From Paralichthys olivaceus (taxonomy: Eukaryota > Chordata > Actinopteri > Pleuronectiformes > Paralichthyidae), in NCBI RefSeq assembly GCF_024713975.1, contig NC_091099.1, positions 5,396,501 to 5,460,500 on the forward strand: a stretch of DNA of 64,000 bases. Direction: 5' to 3'. Numbering within the stretch: position 1 is the first letter of the stretch; each line of letters starts with the position of its first letter. The notes below the pieces were generated by a model. It did not search any database, was not told the origin of the DNA, and saw only the letters and a list, made by a program, of their open reading frames with translations. A program made the translations under genes and the position numbers. Of this stretch, positions 30,620 to 42,430 are shown one piece after another.

Positions 30620-32434
30620 GGTTGAAGGGAGGAATATAAACAAAACTGAGGCTGAAACTCTGGATCTAGGACCTCTATGCCTGTATGCAACAGAACGGGT
30701 TTCTTCCAGGTTGTGTCAATAACAAATGAGACTATTTACAGAGACAGCAGTAACATCCTTGTTAGAAAAAGAAGCAGCTGGAGCAGAACAGTCTGTTCTC
30801 AGGTGAAAGGTGTCCAGATCAGACATAAAAAAAAGCTGTATCATAAATAATCCAACTATAGTTGAAGTCAGTTCTAATCAGTAAATTACTAATCCTATAA
30901 CAGAGTAAAATCAGCAGCTAGCAGCTTTGCCTCTTCAACCCATATTTGTTTCCATGTCTATGTTACACTATCCACCACATTCTTCAAGACTTAACAAGTG
31001 TAATCTCTATTTCTGCCCTTTAGACTGTCACTCACTCTGCCCTCTCTGCCTCTCGCCCTCTCACTTTCATTCTGCGACTGTTTAAGCCACGCCTCCTACC
31101 TGTCTTGGTAAGTGTGACCTCCAGCTGCCGGCCCACCTGCACCATTGCATCTTGGGATATGTTTTTTTATCTTTTCAGGCTGCGAAAAGGGACACAATAC
31201 CTGGAAGAGGTGGAAATAAGACTTGTGAAATCATTCATTGAAAGCACAGAGTGGCAGATAGATGGACAGAAGATTGAGCTATGCTTGTTTTATGTTAAGC
31301 TGAGACATCATACATTTTCAACAAATGATGGCAAACAGAGAGCCAAAATGCTGGAGGCGTACTTGGAACAGAAGCTTAACTCTTTATGCAGACAGTTCTG
31401 CTCACACGACTCAATGTGCAAACTCTCCTGAGCAAACATCTTAAACCACTCCCACAGTCTAAGTACTCTGGGTAGAACGCACCTGACGTCTTTGTCTGAA
31501 AGTTGTCCTTTGCACCCCACGATGTTTCTTTGTGCATTTAAAAAGTGTCCAACATAATCAGCGTCCTCATTATTAGCCTACTTACTGATAACTGTCAACA
31601 CATTCCACAGCAGCAGACAGAGACTCAGAGGAACGTCCAACACACAAAAGACAAAATAGAAATACAAGGGAAGCAGTTAAAGACAGTCATTGAGGAATAA
31701 GGTGATCATTTTACCTCCGGCTTCAGAGTGAGATGCTTAAACACAGAGCGAGCGTGCTGCTTTTAATCTGAATCTCTCTCTCTTTGCTTCTCTCTCCCTC
31801 CACCCCCACACTTGTTTCTGTCGTCATCTCAGCCCACTGAAGAGCAAGGCACAACAGAACAATGTGTGAGTGTGAGGGGCTCTTGACCACGCCGGGTTTA
31901 TCTATCTTTGGCTGTGACCGAGAGCCAGCGTCTTTGTGTGGTGCAGTTTGTGTCGTATTAAATGCAGTGACATGTGGTTCTACTGACCACCCAGTGACGG
32001 AACAAAAGAAGAAGAGGACACGAGCCCAGGAGAGATGTTTATAGTCTATTTATTGCAATAACAAGCTGAGTTAATTTACACAGTGCAAGAAAAAGAAAGA
32101 GTGATGTGGGTGTAGCCATCTTAGAATATGGAAGCGGATTAAGGTAACAGAACATCTTTTGGGTTATATCATGTTTAAATCATGTAAACATACTAAAACC
32201 TGAATATTCATTATTATAAATACTACAATATTACATTAAATGAATGCAACAAATTGCTCCGGTGTATACATCAAACACAACAATGAAAACTTAAACAGGA
32301 CAAATATGTCTTGATTACCACAGCCATATTAGAGAACAGAAATCCTGCTGTGACTCACCATGGTGTCACTTCAGGAGCTGTGGTAGAACTTAACAAAGCT
32401 GCAGTGTCATAGTCACAGGCATCGCTCTGCTATG
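30620..32434. other. Spacer between rab19 promoter and ccdc34 3' end
   Basis: This holds the rab19 5' UTR and promoter (right of 30619) and the ccdc34 3' UTR (left of 32434). On the plus strand a good donor at about 31109 (TTG then gtaagtgtg) and an acceptor before 31181 (ttatcttttcag) flank an open frame to 31431; see findings. Otherwise nothing recognisable. Confidence 0.45.
32049..32054 (-). other. ccdc34 polyadenylation signal
   Basis: AATAAA on the minus strand (tttatt on plus) lies about 380 bases after the ccdc34 stop codon. Confidence 0.55.
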
Positions 32435-34799
32435 TCATCTTCCCGGCAGCATCTGTGCAGCACTCACCGCATTTCTATGTCTATAAGTCGACCTGGTGCT
32501 TTGCTGGTTGTTTCTTTGTTTCTGAGATTTCTTCCCAGAGGTCTTATTCACTGACGTCTCTGGAGGGGGGTTGTGAATTGGCTTCCACGGGACAGGATTG
32601 AAGAAGCTGGGTGATGGGTAGGATTTGTCATAGGGACCTGGAGGTAATCAAACCGATAACTTATTCCAATTCACAAATATCCACAAGGGCAAAGAACCTG
32701 ACAAGCTACGATCACATTTAAAAATATATATATATATATTGATGCTACTGATGATAAACTGCATGAAAAACCATACATAGATTTGTATCAGTTGTAGGGT
32801 TAAGCTATGTTTAAAATTATTAATCACAGTTAATAATTCCCAGATGACTGAAATGACCTTACTTGTTGGGCAGCAAGGTGATTTGGGAACTGTTCTGCTT
32901 TTTTCATTGGCCGTCGTCACCCATTCCTTAAACTTCTCCTCTGCCCTCTTGTGGCGTTCTTTTTCCTGCTCCTCCTTCAGGGCAGCTTCCTCCTGTGAAA
33001 AAACAAAAACATCCAATCATCTCCCACGTCATCAGATTTTCTTTTATAAATAGTAAAATGACTACAAGTGTTCAGCATTACTTTCTCCTTCTTTTCTTTT
33101 TCTACTTTTTCTCGGTTCTTCTTCTGCAGCCAGTCTTTGTACTTTTGCTGAGCTTTCTGTTCAACCTCCCTCTGTTTTTCCAACCGCCTCTGCATCTCCT
33201 CCTCCTCTTTCCACTGTTTCACAAGCTGCTCATGTTTCTCCTGGAATTGTAAGAAGAGAACAGATTAAAGAAACGGCAAACATAGATAACTGTAGCATGA
33301 CTGTTGAGCAGCTTTAAGAGAAACTGCAATTCTGTTGAGTTTAAAGAAGCAGCTCTGTACCTGTTCTCTTTTCATAGTTAGCCATTCTTGGATCTTCTCT
33401 TCCATGACAATCTTTTTCTGTTGACGCTTCCTTTCTTCTTCTTGTTTTTTTTCTTTGAGTAAGCCCTCCTAATTAATAGTGTACAAAAATTTCTACTCAA
33501 ACATTCAGATAGCGTGAAGGAATAAAGTTGGTAAACACTAAAACAAAAAGAAGAAATTGCTGCTGTTCCATTACAGTGACAGAAATGATGTGAAACAGGG
33601 GCTTACCTCCTCTGCTTTCTTTTCCAGTTTGAGTCTATCCTCTTTGGCTTTGTTCACCAGCCACATCTCCCATGCACTCAGAGTAGGTGAGGCTGCTGGC
33701 TGCACGGCCGAACTGAACATCTGCTCAAAGGGTCTTTTTGGAAGCTCACACCTATAATCAAACCAAACAAAGATAAGTATGGTGGCCCCTGAAGAACAAA
33801 AAACAATGACAAAAAATAAAAAAAATTGCAAACACAATGGCATTAAATTCAAATAGTGAGGGTAGGTACCTAAATATTGACATGGCTTGTCACTGAATGG
33901 ATCAACACACTCATAGACACATAAGGAAATGCTTTGAGTGTTTTGCGATTTGTTTGTGTGATTTGCACAATGTGTAGAATTTAGTGACATCTAGTGGTGA
34001 AGTTGCGTGTTGCAGCTGAATACCCTTCACCTCACCCTCTCCTTCCAAACATGAAAAAGAACCTGTGGCAGCTTCAGTTGTCATAAAAACTCAAAAGGTT
34101 TTAGTTTGTCCAGTCTGGACTAATGTAAAAAACATGGCGGCCTCCGTAGAGAGGGTCCCCTTGATGTAAATATAAAGTATTTAAATATAAAGTATTTAAA
34201 TATAAAGGGCCTTTTCTGGGGTAAAGAAAACTACAATTCATACAATTTAGATGAAACGAACTAGTGAAAACATCATGAGGATTATTCTACATTAAATTTC
34301 TGCCAATAGTTCTCTTTCAACTAAATCTTTAAGGGCGGAAGGATGAAAGTTAGATAAGTTCAACAAATATAAACCAAAGGAAATATAAAAAATATCAATA
34401 TTATACAATAGACTATATAATACATATTCTATTATACACAGAAATGTTACCAGCCTTGATCCTGGTGGTGTTAGTTTCGGTTCGCAGAGTATGAACAGCT
34501 TTAGAAACGGAGCTGTACCTGACTGGAGAGACGCTGAGTCCGGACCTGAGGCTCTGCCGGGGTGAGGGCTCCTCAGCCGGATTGAGCTCCAGGTCTTCTT
34601 CCTCCTCACTCTCAAAGCTGTCGTGGTAGATGGGGGAGAGCAGGGAGAACGTGTCCTCGTCGTCGGACAGGACTCCGTCTTCCAGGCCCCCGGGTGCGTG
34701 GACATCCTCCCCCCGGCCGCTGCTCTTCAGAGGGGTCGAGCTGAAGCCCATCGAAGCAGAGGAGGGACACTTCGGCATCTTCCCTCCAGCTCCAGACAT
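32435..34799 (-). CDS. ccdc34: Coiled-coil domain-containing protein 34
   Basis: CCDC34 is a coiled-coil protein needed for sperm flagellum assembly in mammals and linked to intraflagellar transport. Six exons (34519-34799, 33607-33751, 33361-33468, 33082-33240, 32863-32992, 32435-32637) give 341 aa in phase (human 373). The N-terminus is acidic and Ser-rich (SDDEDTFSLLSPIYHDSFES). SAWEMWLVNKAKEDRLKLEK opens a long Glu/Lys/Arg-rich helix with repeated W motifs (KIQEWL, KYKDWLQKK, KFKEWV). The C-terminus has SFFNPVPWKPIHNPPPE, a conserved Pro/Trp motif of the family. An in-frame ATG also exists at 34838, adding 13 residues; I chose 34799 for its MSGAGGK context but cannot exclude the longer form. 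An X-box-like motif lies upstream. Confidence 0.92.
33985..34330 (+). repeat. Teleost interspersed repeat with internal 15-bp duplications
   Basis: In ccdc34 intron 1 the sequence runs from ACATCTAGTGGTGAAGTTGC through ATGGCGGCCTCCGTAGAGAG to CTGCCAATAG. I recognise this order as a high-copy dispersed element in spiny-rayed fish, with no coding capacity. A unit like TATAAAGTATTTAAA is tandemly repeated near 34168-34207. The class is unknown to me; non-autonomous element is an inference. Confidence 0.65.
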
Positions 34800-35119
34800 C
34801 ACGAGCCGATCACTGCTGAGAAGCACATGTCGAAACACAACGTTCGTTTCCGCGAAGCTGTGCGTGACTATTGTCCATCGAACAAAAACAAGCAGCTCTC
34901 AGCGTGTGACAACATTCAAACACACAACTCACCCGCTGACGTTACACGCGCGTGTTTACGGCTTGTTTCCGCGGTTAGCAAAGAGGAGCTAACATTAGCA
35001 TTAGTGAGATAACCTAGCTAACGCATCGTCCGTCGTTAATTCGTGCTAAGTGCTGCTAACTCCGCAGTGCACGTGGCTGAGCGTGAAACAACACAGACGG
35101 ATAAGAAGAAGTTCGCCTT

Positions 35120-35145
35120 TGTGTGTGTGTGTGTGTGTGTGTGTG
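35120..35145. repeat. GT microsatellite
   Basis: A pure (GT)n run of 26 bases lies in the ccdc34 upstream region, about 320 bases before the start codon. Confidence 0.9.
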
Positions 35146-35262
35146 AAGAACAGCGTCTCTGTAGTTCTCGTCTCTTTCTTCTTTCTTTCCTCCGAGTGCT
35201 TTGTAAACAACTTCGCTTCCCATGATACACCACGCCCCCACGCTCAACTGGACTCCGACTCC

Positions 35263-35276
35263 GTAACCATGGAGAC
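35263..35276 (+). promoter_or_regulatory. X-box-like RFX motif upstream of ccdc34
   Basis: GTAACCATGGAGAC matches the RFX X-box layout (half-site, 2-base spacer, half-site): GTAACC differs at one base from GTTACC and GGAGAC fits RRNRAC. It is about 460 bases from the ccdc34 ATG. Functional use is inferred. Confidence 0.45.
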
Positions 35277-35503
35277 CTCTTCTCAAATGCCACACTCCAT
35301 GTTTTCAGTCATGAGACATTTAACTGTGTGTAAATCTATACAAGCTACACGCAGATATATGCATGAACATGTCTGTAGGCTGAGTACAAATATGGTAATG
35401 TCATATTGTTTTCTTGTTTAGCTCACAAAAATACTTTTACTGGCTGATATAATGTACAGTTTTATATTTATTTAGTTATTTTAATTCTTTGCACTATCTG
35501 TCC

Positions 35504-35533
35504 ATCTATCTATCTATCTATCTATCCATCTAT
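35504..35533. repeat. TCTA/CTAT tetranucleotide microsatellite
   Basis: About seven CTAT units with slight impurity lie in the ccdc34-slc15a5 spacer. Confidence 0.85.
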
Positions 35534-36699
35534 ATAGTTTTCCGCTTCCTGCACTTAATATAAAGTTTTTAAAAATACTTTTACATTGTCAGCTTATTCT
35601 ATGTATCTATTTATTTTATGTTTTAATTTTTCTATATCTCTAAATGACGTGAAAACCTGCCTGGAGATGCAACCATCATTTTGGTGGTAGAGACAAAGTA
35701 ACGCTCCCTTGAATCTCTTTATTTTCTTTATAAAAAATGTGACTTTCTATTCAAATATGCACATTTTAAACATCGGAAAAGAATATTGAGGCCTCCAAAA
35801 AACTATCACGCAAATCATGAGCAGAAAACCGTCGATCCCTCCATTCAAAGCGGCTTGTAAAATGCTGAATCAGCTGTAGGTAACGTCACTTCATGGCGGA
35901 CGTGGCCTGGACTGTGCTTTGGGAATTCAATGAATCGCCTCCTGTATCAACAGGCAGTTGTTTTCTGTCTATCTTTGTCCAGTTGCATTTAACCTGCTGA
36001 TGACTCTCACTTAACATCATCAGTCTAATTATCAGCAAGCGAGCCAAAATGAGCTTGTACACTGATAGACTGCTTTCACAAAGATATGTGACATTTTGTA
36101 AGCGTATGTAATAACCTGCAGCGCTAAAATTATTTTCTTATTTTGTGTTTTATGTTATTTAACGCTTAAGTCTACAGCTTAGGCAAGATCACGCTTTCTT
36201 GAGCTGTCATTTTATTCTTTGACTATATTCATTGCAAACAGATACTGTGAGTTTAGCAGAATTTTTATTTAATTTATTATTACATTCTTCAACAAAAAAT
36301 TAAAATCCAGAGCCAACAGTGTCCAACTAATTCATAGCGATTGAGAGAATAAAAACAACAAACATCATTTTTGTGTGTCACTGGTAATTATAGAAATATT
36401 TCTGGGAAGCTCTTTAAATAGAATCCATCCTTTACTCCTGAAGGGTGGGATCTCCAATTTTGTCATATCCTCATAAGACGTCCACAGTTCTGAGAAAGAT
36501 CATGACACAGGAGGAAAATCATTTACCAGCACGTGCAGAAAGCAAGTAGGCGTGTCTCATCCTACATGTCCCGGGTCCAGCTCCACATTCGCACCAGAGT
36601 GACGGATTCCAGATCAATCCACAGCTGGTCCCATCCTCGAAGGGGCAAGAGTTCCCAATCGACCGAGCAGCCCGGCAGCCAGCTCACAGGGCAGGTGTC

Positions 36700-39600
36700 A
36701 TGGTGGCAGGAGACCTTCAGAGACTGCCAGAGGGCAGGAGCCAACTGCGACGAGTCTCCCGGACGCCTCCTCCAGACCAGGGGCGGCCGAAAAAGTCCCG
36801 CAAGAAGCTCCAAGTCATCATCTGCGTGCTGCTTGTGGAGCTGTGTGAAAGATTTGCTTTCTTTGGGATTGTGTGCAACATGATTCTCTTCTGCACTGTG
36901 AAGCTTGGCTATGACAACTACTCAGCTGCGACAGTCAACCTGTGCTTCATAGGAGCCAGCACCCTGACCCCTGTTCTGGTGGGGTGGTTTGCAGAAACCT
37001 TCTTAGGAAGGACCAAAGTGCTCTACGTATGTGCTGTCCTTCATTTCTTCGGTGAGACACAATGGATTTCAATTTGATACATGTTGTCTGACATGAGAAA
37101 TTGGAAACTGTTTCACTGTAGCTTCTTTTTAAAGAAATATTTATTATCTTGGATAGTGTATTTCTGTGATAATGTGAGTTTGGCTTGACGATACAAAGAT
37201 CTGCTGTGATGAGTCTTTTCTCACTTTTCCTTGATGATGCAATATCTAGATATTTTTCAAAGCCTGGAAAAATGTAGTTTCAATAGTTCCTCTTATACCT
37301 CTGTTCATCCATCCATCATTAATTATGCATTATCAAAACTTCTTATCCTTTAACGTCGATATTTTTTTTGAGTCTTTAATTAACCTGACCTAAATCTGCA
37401 TGTCTTTGGACAGTGTGAGGGATTCAAACCTATCTTTCTTTGAAATGACATTGCTAACCACTGTACCACCACCTTTGTACATTCTTATTGTACTGTATTG
37501 TTGATGCACAGAAATCTATCAGATGGGTAAAATCTGCCAAATCTCTTGAATATTCTTATCTGAATAAGCAACATGAACAATGTATAAGCACTATCATGTG
37601 ACATGTCATGATTTTTTTGTGTTATTTTGTAAAGGTGCTTAGTCATGGCTCTGCTCCTGTGAAATCCTGTTTGAAATCGAGCTGACGAGGCGGCCTTCAC
37701 ATGTCGTTGTAAAATTCTAGGTACAGCCATGCTGCCCGTGGTGGCATTTCCCTTTGAGGATTTCTACATTGACACTCATCACATGACGCACCAGCTGGAA
37801 CCCCGGGAGCAGCAGATCTTATTCTACATCGGCCTCCTGGCTGCCGCTCTGGGCATCGGTGGCATCCGGGCCATCCTCTGCCCCATGGGTGCCTACAGCC
37901 TGCAGGGCTACAACCAGCACCAGCTCCTGTCCTTCTTCAACTGGTGGGTGTTGCTATCTGAGTGTATAGTGAATAATGCAAACAGTTGTTAAAACACTTT
38001 GAACAGATTTATACTTCCTTGTGAATCCAATGAAACAATGCCAACATTCTTGAGGGATACAACAAATGAAATATATCACAAAGCTAATTTTCGCTATGTA
38101 ACCATTTAAAACTTCATGTTTAAAGAAATGAAGCACTTTCATTTAGAACTGATTTCCTTGTGTTTAGGTTCTACTGGTTGGTGAACCTGAATTCCACTGT
38201 TGTGTTTCTGGGTATTGCGTACATCCAGCAGTCTGTGGCCAAAAATCTGGGCTTCCTTATCCCCTTCACCTCAGTGCTGCTGGCTCTCATCGCCATACAC
38301 ATGATGCGCAACAAACTCACATACAAACCCAAGAAAGGTAACGTACATAGAAAAAAGACAACCATTACCTCACAGTACATACACTTATGATGTGTACAAC
38401 CTCTCACCTTTCCTCCATGTTTCCATCCCAGGTGGATCCTTGCTGACCACACTGGGCGTCTTCCTGAACTCTCTCAAGATGTGCTGCCTCCACTATCGGC
38501 ACCTGAGTGGAGATGTGGTCTCTTGGTTGGACCGGGCCAAGGAGAACAATGGTGGTCGCTACAGTGAGACACATGTGGAGAATGTTAAAGTCCTGGCAAA
38601 GCTCTTCCCTCTTTATGGCCTCCAGCTGCTCTACAGAGCCTGCATCACACAGGCAGGTCAACGCAATGATTCCTTTTTTAATCATCGGGATCGTTTCTAT
38701 AATGTTAAAGAATATGCTTCTTGCAGATTCCCTCAGGTTACTACATACAGACGATGAACTCCAACCTTCACCTGAACGACCTACTGTTGCCTATTGGAGC
38801 CATGAATGTGATCAGCATCCTGCCTCTGCTGCTCTTAGCCCCGCTGATCGAGTTCGTCTCCACTTGTTATCTCTCCTTGGAAAAAGTTCCTATGGCCCCT
38901 GCAAAAGTCATCAGTGAGTAGCTCTGCATATTGACTCCTCCACTGTTTTGTTTTCACTGTCTTTTTTCTTTCATTCAGTCAGTTTTTTGTGCCTTCGTGC
39001 CAGAGGTCGGAGGCATTACGTGTTTGGGTTGTCTATCAAATCCGTCCGATTCTTGTGAACATGATCATTCAAGAACAGCTTGAGGGAATTTAATCAGATT
39101 CAGTAAAAACGTTTAGTTGGACTCATAGATTAACTGATTTGATTGTGGTTAAAGGTCCATGGTCCATTTGGACCTATATCATGTGAGTTGATTGATATCT
39201 GTGTGTATTAGGGTTCAACTATACCCCCTGCTGGGGAGAGCCTTCGAGGTTGTGTGGTGTTACACTTGTTGTGTTGTTTTTCTCTTTTGCTTCCCCTTCA
39301 GACATCTATGGTCATCTCTAGATTTTCCTTCTGTCATTACTTCACACTTTTTATGTCTTCACCTAATCATCTCGCTCTTCTACCTCTGTCTCATCCTCCA
39401 TCTTTTTTCCTGTAATCACAAACCCCACCCCACTCCCCCTCCATTCCACAGCCCCCTCTCTTATCATCCCACCCTGTCCATCCTCCCCCTTCCAGCTCTG
39501 GGCCATGCATGTGCCGCTCTGTCAGTCCTGGTGGCAGGTTTGACTGAGCTGCAGAGGAAGGCTCATCCTCTGGTGGAGCAGACGCTGTCCGGGAAGGTCC

Positions 39601-40606
39601 TGCAGGTGTCGTCCATGCCGTGCTTCCAGCTGGCTCCCCAGTACATCCTGCTTGGTCTGGCAGAGGCTCTGGTCACCCCTGCATGTGAGTGAAAGACTAG
39701 ATTTCATGTGGGATTGGAAGCCTTATGGTCCCTATGTGAACTTATCATATTTATACGATTAAAACATGATAGGGGGGTGCAGGGGCGGTGCTGCCACAAA
39801 TCTGAAGTGAAGATGGTTCTGCTGTCGCTTCCGACCTTGCAGGTTCCCTCATATCTTTCCAACTGACCCCGAGCCACATCAGAGGCATCTCCTTGCACTT
39901 CCTCACTCTGTCCTACGGAGGGGGCTGTTTTCTTGGAGCGTTTATTGTCCAGCTGGCATACTTTCTCTCTGGAGGTAAAAGTGTAATGAATGTTCCCTTC
40001 CAATAACAAATGACAGGGGCACCGTGATTTGATTAGGAAGCTGTCACTGATGCTGATATGGTAACGATTATATTTGACTACAGGTAACTTCTACCCAAAC
40101 ATACTGCATGATGGGAATCTGGAGAGGTACTTCTTCCTTCTGGCCTTGCTGATGGCTATTAATACCCTAGTCTTTTGGAGAGTATCCTACAGGTACAGTA
40201 TAATTTCCAACAACCTTGTCTATATGGTGGAATGAAAATTACAGGTATTATATTAATTGTGCACAATAAATACTGTCATGCATGGATTTCTTTGAGTTAC
40301 TCTGCTTCAGGTCCAATACAATCTATTTTAGGTGCTCTTCAACATCTTCAACAGCTAGTACATAGTTGAATATAAGACTATGGTATAATAATTTATCAAA
40401 AATATTTTTCTGTATCCTCTGTGTTGCTTTAAAAAGTTGTGCATCTTCCTGTTATCCTGCCCAGGTACATAGACCTGAGTGTGCAGGGAAAAGCACTGAC
40501 CATCAGCCCTCTGTCCGAGAAGCTGCTGCGTTACAAGGCCTGCCTGAGTTTCTACGACACCATGGATCGCTCCTACACAAACAACTCTATTGACTCTATA
40601 TTATGA
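36700..40606 (+). CDS. slc15a5: Solute carrier family 15 member 5 (POT-family transporter)
   Basis: SLC15A5 is an orphan member of the proton-coupled oligopeptide transporter family, a multi-pass membrane protein whose substrate is unknown. Nine exons (36700-37051, 37721-37943, 38168-38337, 38432-38652, 38727-38913, 39496-39684, 39843-39974, 40084-40192, 40465-40606) give 574 aa (human 579). Diagnostic stretches are VLLVELCERFAFFGIVCNM, VKLGYDNYSAATVNLCFIGAS, GIGGIRAILCPMGAYSLQ, QIPSGYYIQTMNSNLHLN and LSGKVLQVSSMPCFQL. The usual POT ExxER-type motif near the N-terminus appears only as the ELCERF core. The start at 36700 is the ATG opening the frame of the first coding exon; the extreme N-terminus is poorly conserved and uncertain. 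Intron 4 has a GC donor. Confidence 0.93.
37300..37478 (+). repeat. Decayed vertebrate-type interspersed repeat
   Basis: In slc15a5 intron 1 the motifs TCCATCCATCATT, ACTTCTTATCCTTTAACGTCG, TGCATGTCTTTGGACAGTG, GATTCAAACC and GCTAACCACTGTACCACC occur in order. This is a common dispersed element in fish genomes, shortened and diverged here. Its class (LINE tail or SINE-like) is uncertain to me. Confidence 0.6.
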
Positions 40607-42430
40607 CCGTCTTCATGACGATCTCAACTCTTAGCAGCGCTGGCGCTGCAAGTCAAAATGTATCACATTGGATATTGTAGCTTGAACTGTAAATTAAATA
40701 CATGGAATGTAAACATTTGTGTTGCATTTGTCCAGGATCAACATCATCATCATCAGCTGCTTCATTCATTCGACTGGTTTTCCTCATGTTCTCCAGGAAA
40801 GCCAGAAGTGTGTGCTTCTTCAGAACAGACCGCTGGTCGAAGGTCTCCCTGCACCTGCAGCTGTACCTTCTGTTGTTATACGTATCCCAGGGAGTGTGAA
40901 TGGATGTTTTACAGAAGCTACGTCCACATATTGCGATCTCGGGATCCTGCAGTCGAACTCACAGGGAGAACTCACTGGAAGACTGAGATCAGTCGGAGGG
41001 AACTCAAACTGTATGGGACTGAGTGAGCTGTGTGAGTGTGGAGGACAGATACACACACCCTTTATTGCAGTCACTTGTGTACTTTTCAAAGCCAGTTTCA
41101 GGTTCTGAAATATTTCAGTCCTGTTGCTGTAAGAGAAATACTCGACTTCAGTAAAACACTGGAAGTTAAGAAAGACTCAGAACCCGTGGAGAAGAGTTAC
41201 AGCCAGGCGGGACTTTTTTATTTGCATGACATCAGCATACAAACAACCCCGAAACAACGAGTAAACCCCGAACACTCGCTTTCCCAGACCTTATATCCTC
41301 GATGACCGCCCATGACTGAATGTGTATGTTGGCGTGCTTGTGCCTGTGCGTGTTATGGTGTTTGGGGATCCAGAGGTCTCCTGCTTCCCTGCTTATTCCC
41401 AGCAACTGTGGTCGGTGTGCCAGTACATTAGGAACAGTGGAAAATAGGTACAATGGAATACATTCCATTGTACCAATTTTGGCGAAAACAACCAGTTCCA
41501 TATGCGTCATTTGCCGATATCGCTGGGTCATTGCGACCCAGGCGGTTCGGCTCCATGCAAACACCAATCTCTCATTCGAATCTCCATTTCCCAACTTGGT
41601 CCTTGGCCAACTCTCTAAGCCTTGTGTAACTGACCCTATCTGGATCTCCAGTACAGACTAATAATACATTATCTGCCTCTACATTGCATAAAAGTTAATT
41701 GTTGACATTTGGATGAAAATAATCTGCAAATTCTTCAGTTTCCAAGTGCATCTCATGATCTTCTTCATCAAAAGAACCTTTCTGAAATCCTGGGACAGAG
41801 GTATGAAACTTCAGCCTCACGATACCAAGTGGTGATGTTTGGGAATCGAATGTGATTTATGGGTTCACTCAAAAAGTTTATTAGTGGAGCTTGGGTTGAG
41901 ATTATTTTGTCACATAATGGATCACTTGATTTTTTAAAATTACTTAAATCTGCTTTAATACACATTTGTTCAATTATTTAAAAATATGATTGTTATTTTA
42001 AATGTGCAATGCCTCTACTTTATGAGGTCATGTTTGTACCATGATATTTAAGAATAAAATAATAAACAACTCTGAACTTTTCCACATTTTATTTTCATTA
42101 TTCAACATGTTCCTATGTAACGTTTGACCACTAGTTTTATTTGGGTTTATCTTTGCAATTAAAGTGTAATACTTGATGAGAAATGTGTATCATTAACAGA
42201 GGAACTTGAAAATAAACATGTCTATGTTTCTATAATCTTTTCCTTACACTTAAAAGAAAGTTCAGGAGTAATGCTGAACTGTAGTTAAAACCACATATTC
42301 AGTAAGGAAACTTAAAAAATGGAGAATGGAAATGAAAACGAGAAATATTCAACAGTCAATACTTACACACCAAAAAACTGCACAAAGCAAAACGAAAATA
42401 CTCTCAAAGATAGTTCACTGAAGCAACCCT
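40607..42430. other. Convergent 3' region between slc15a5 and the TRIM gene
   Basis: This probably holds the 3' UTRs of both genes. Plus-strand AATAAA hexamers at 42053-42058 and 42061-42066 could end the slc15a5 transcript. Minus-strand AATAAA candidates for the TRIM gene lie near 42087 and 42138. A perfect inverted repeat lies at 41447-41474. No convincing protein-coding frame is seen. Confidence 0.5.
41447..41474. repeat. Perfect 13-bp inverted repeat with 2-base spacer
   Basis: GGTACAATGGAAT is followed after two bases by its exact reverse complement ATTCCATTGTACC. About 50 bases on, TGGGTC and GACCCA form a second short stem (41524-41540). Confidence 0.9.

Larger units (their letters stand above)
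34800..36699. other. Divergent region between ccdc34 and slc15a5
   Basis: The left part holds the ccdc34 promoter with a GT microsatellite and an X-box-like motif. The centre is AT-rich with a TCTA microsatellite. The right part (about 36530-36699) is probably the 5' UTR of slc15a5. No other gene is visible. Confidence 0.5.

Noticed and set aside
39192-39692. Plus-strand 166-codon frame as a separate gene
   Set aside because: Only its last third (39496-39684) is coding, as exon 6 of slc15a5; the rest is intron read through.
40658-41108. Plus-strand frames after the slc15a5 stop
   Set aside because: They overlap in different frames, have no splice or domain support, and fit a 3' UTR.
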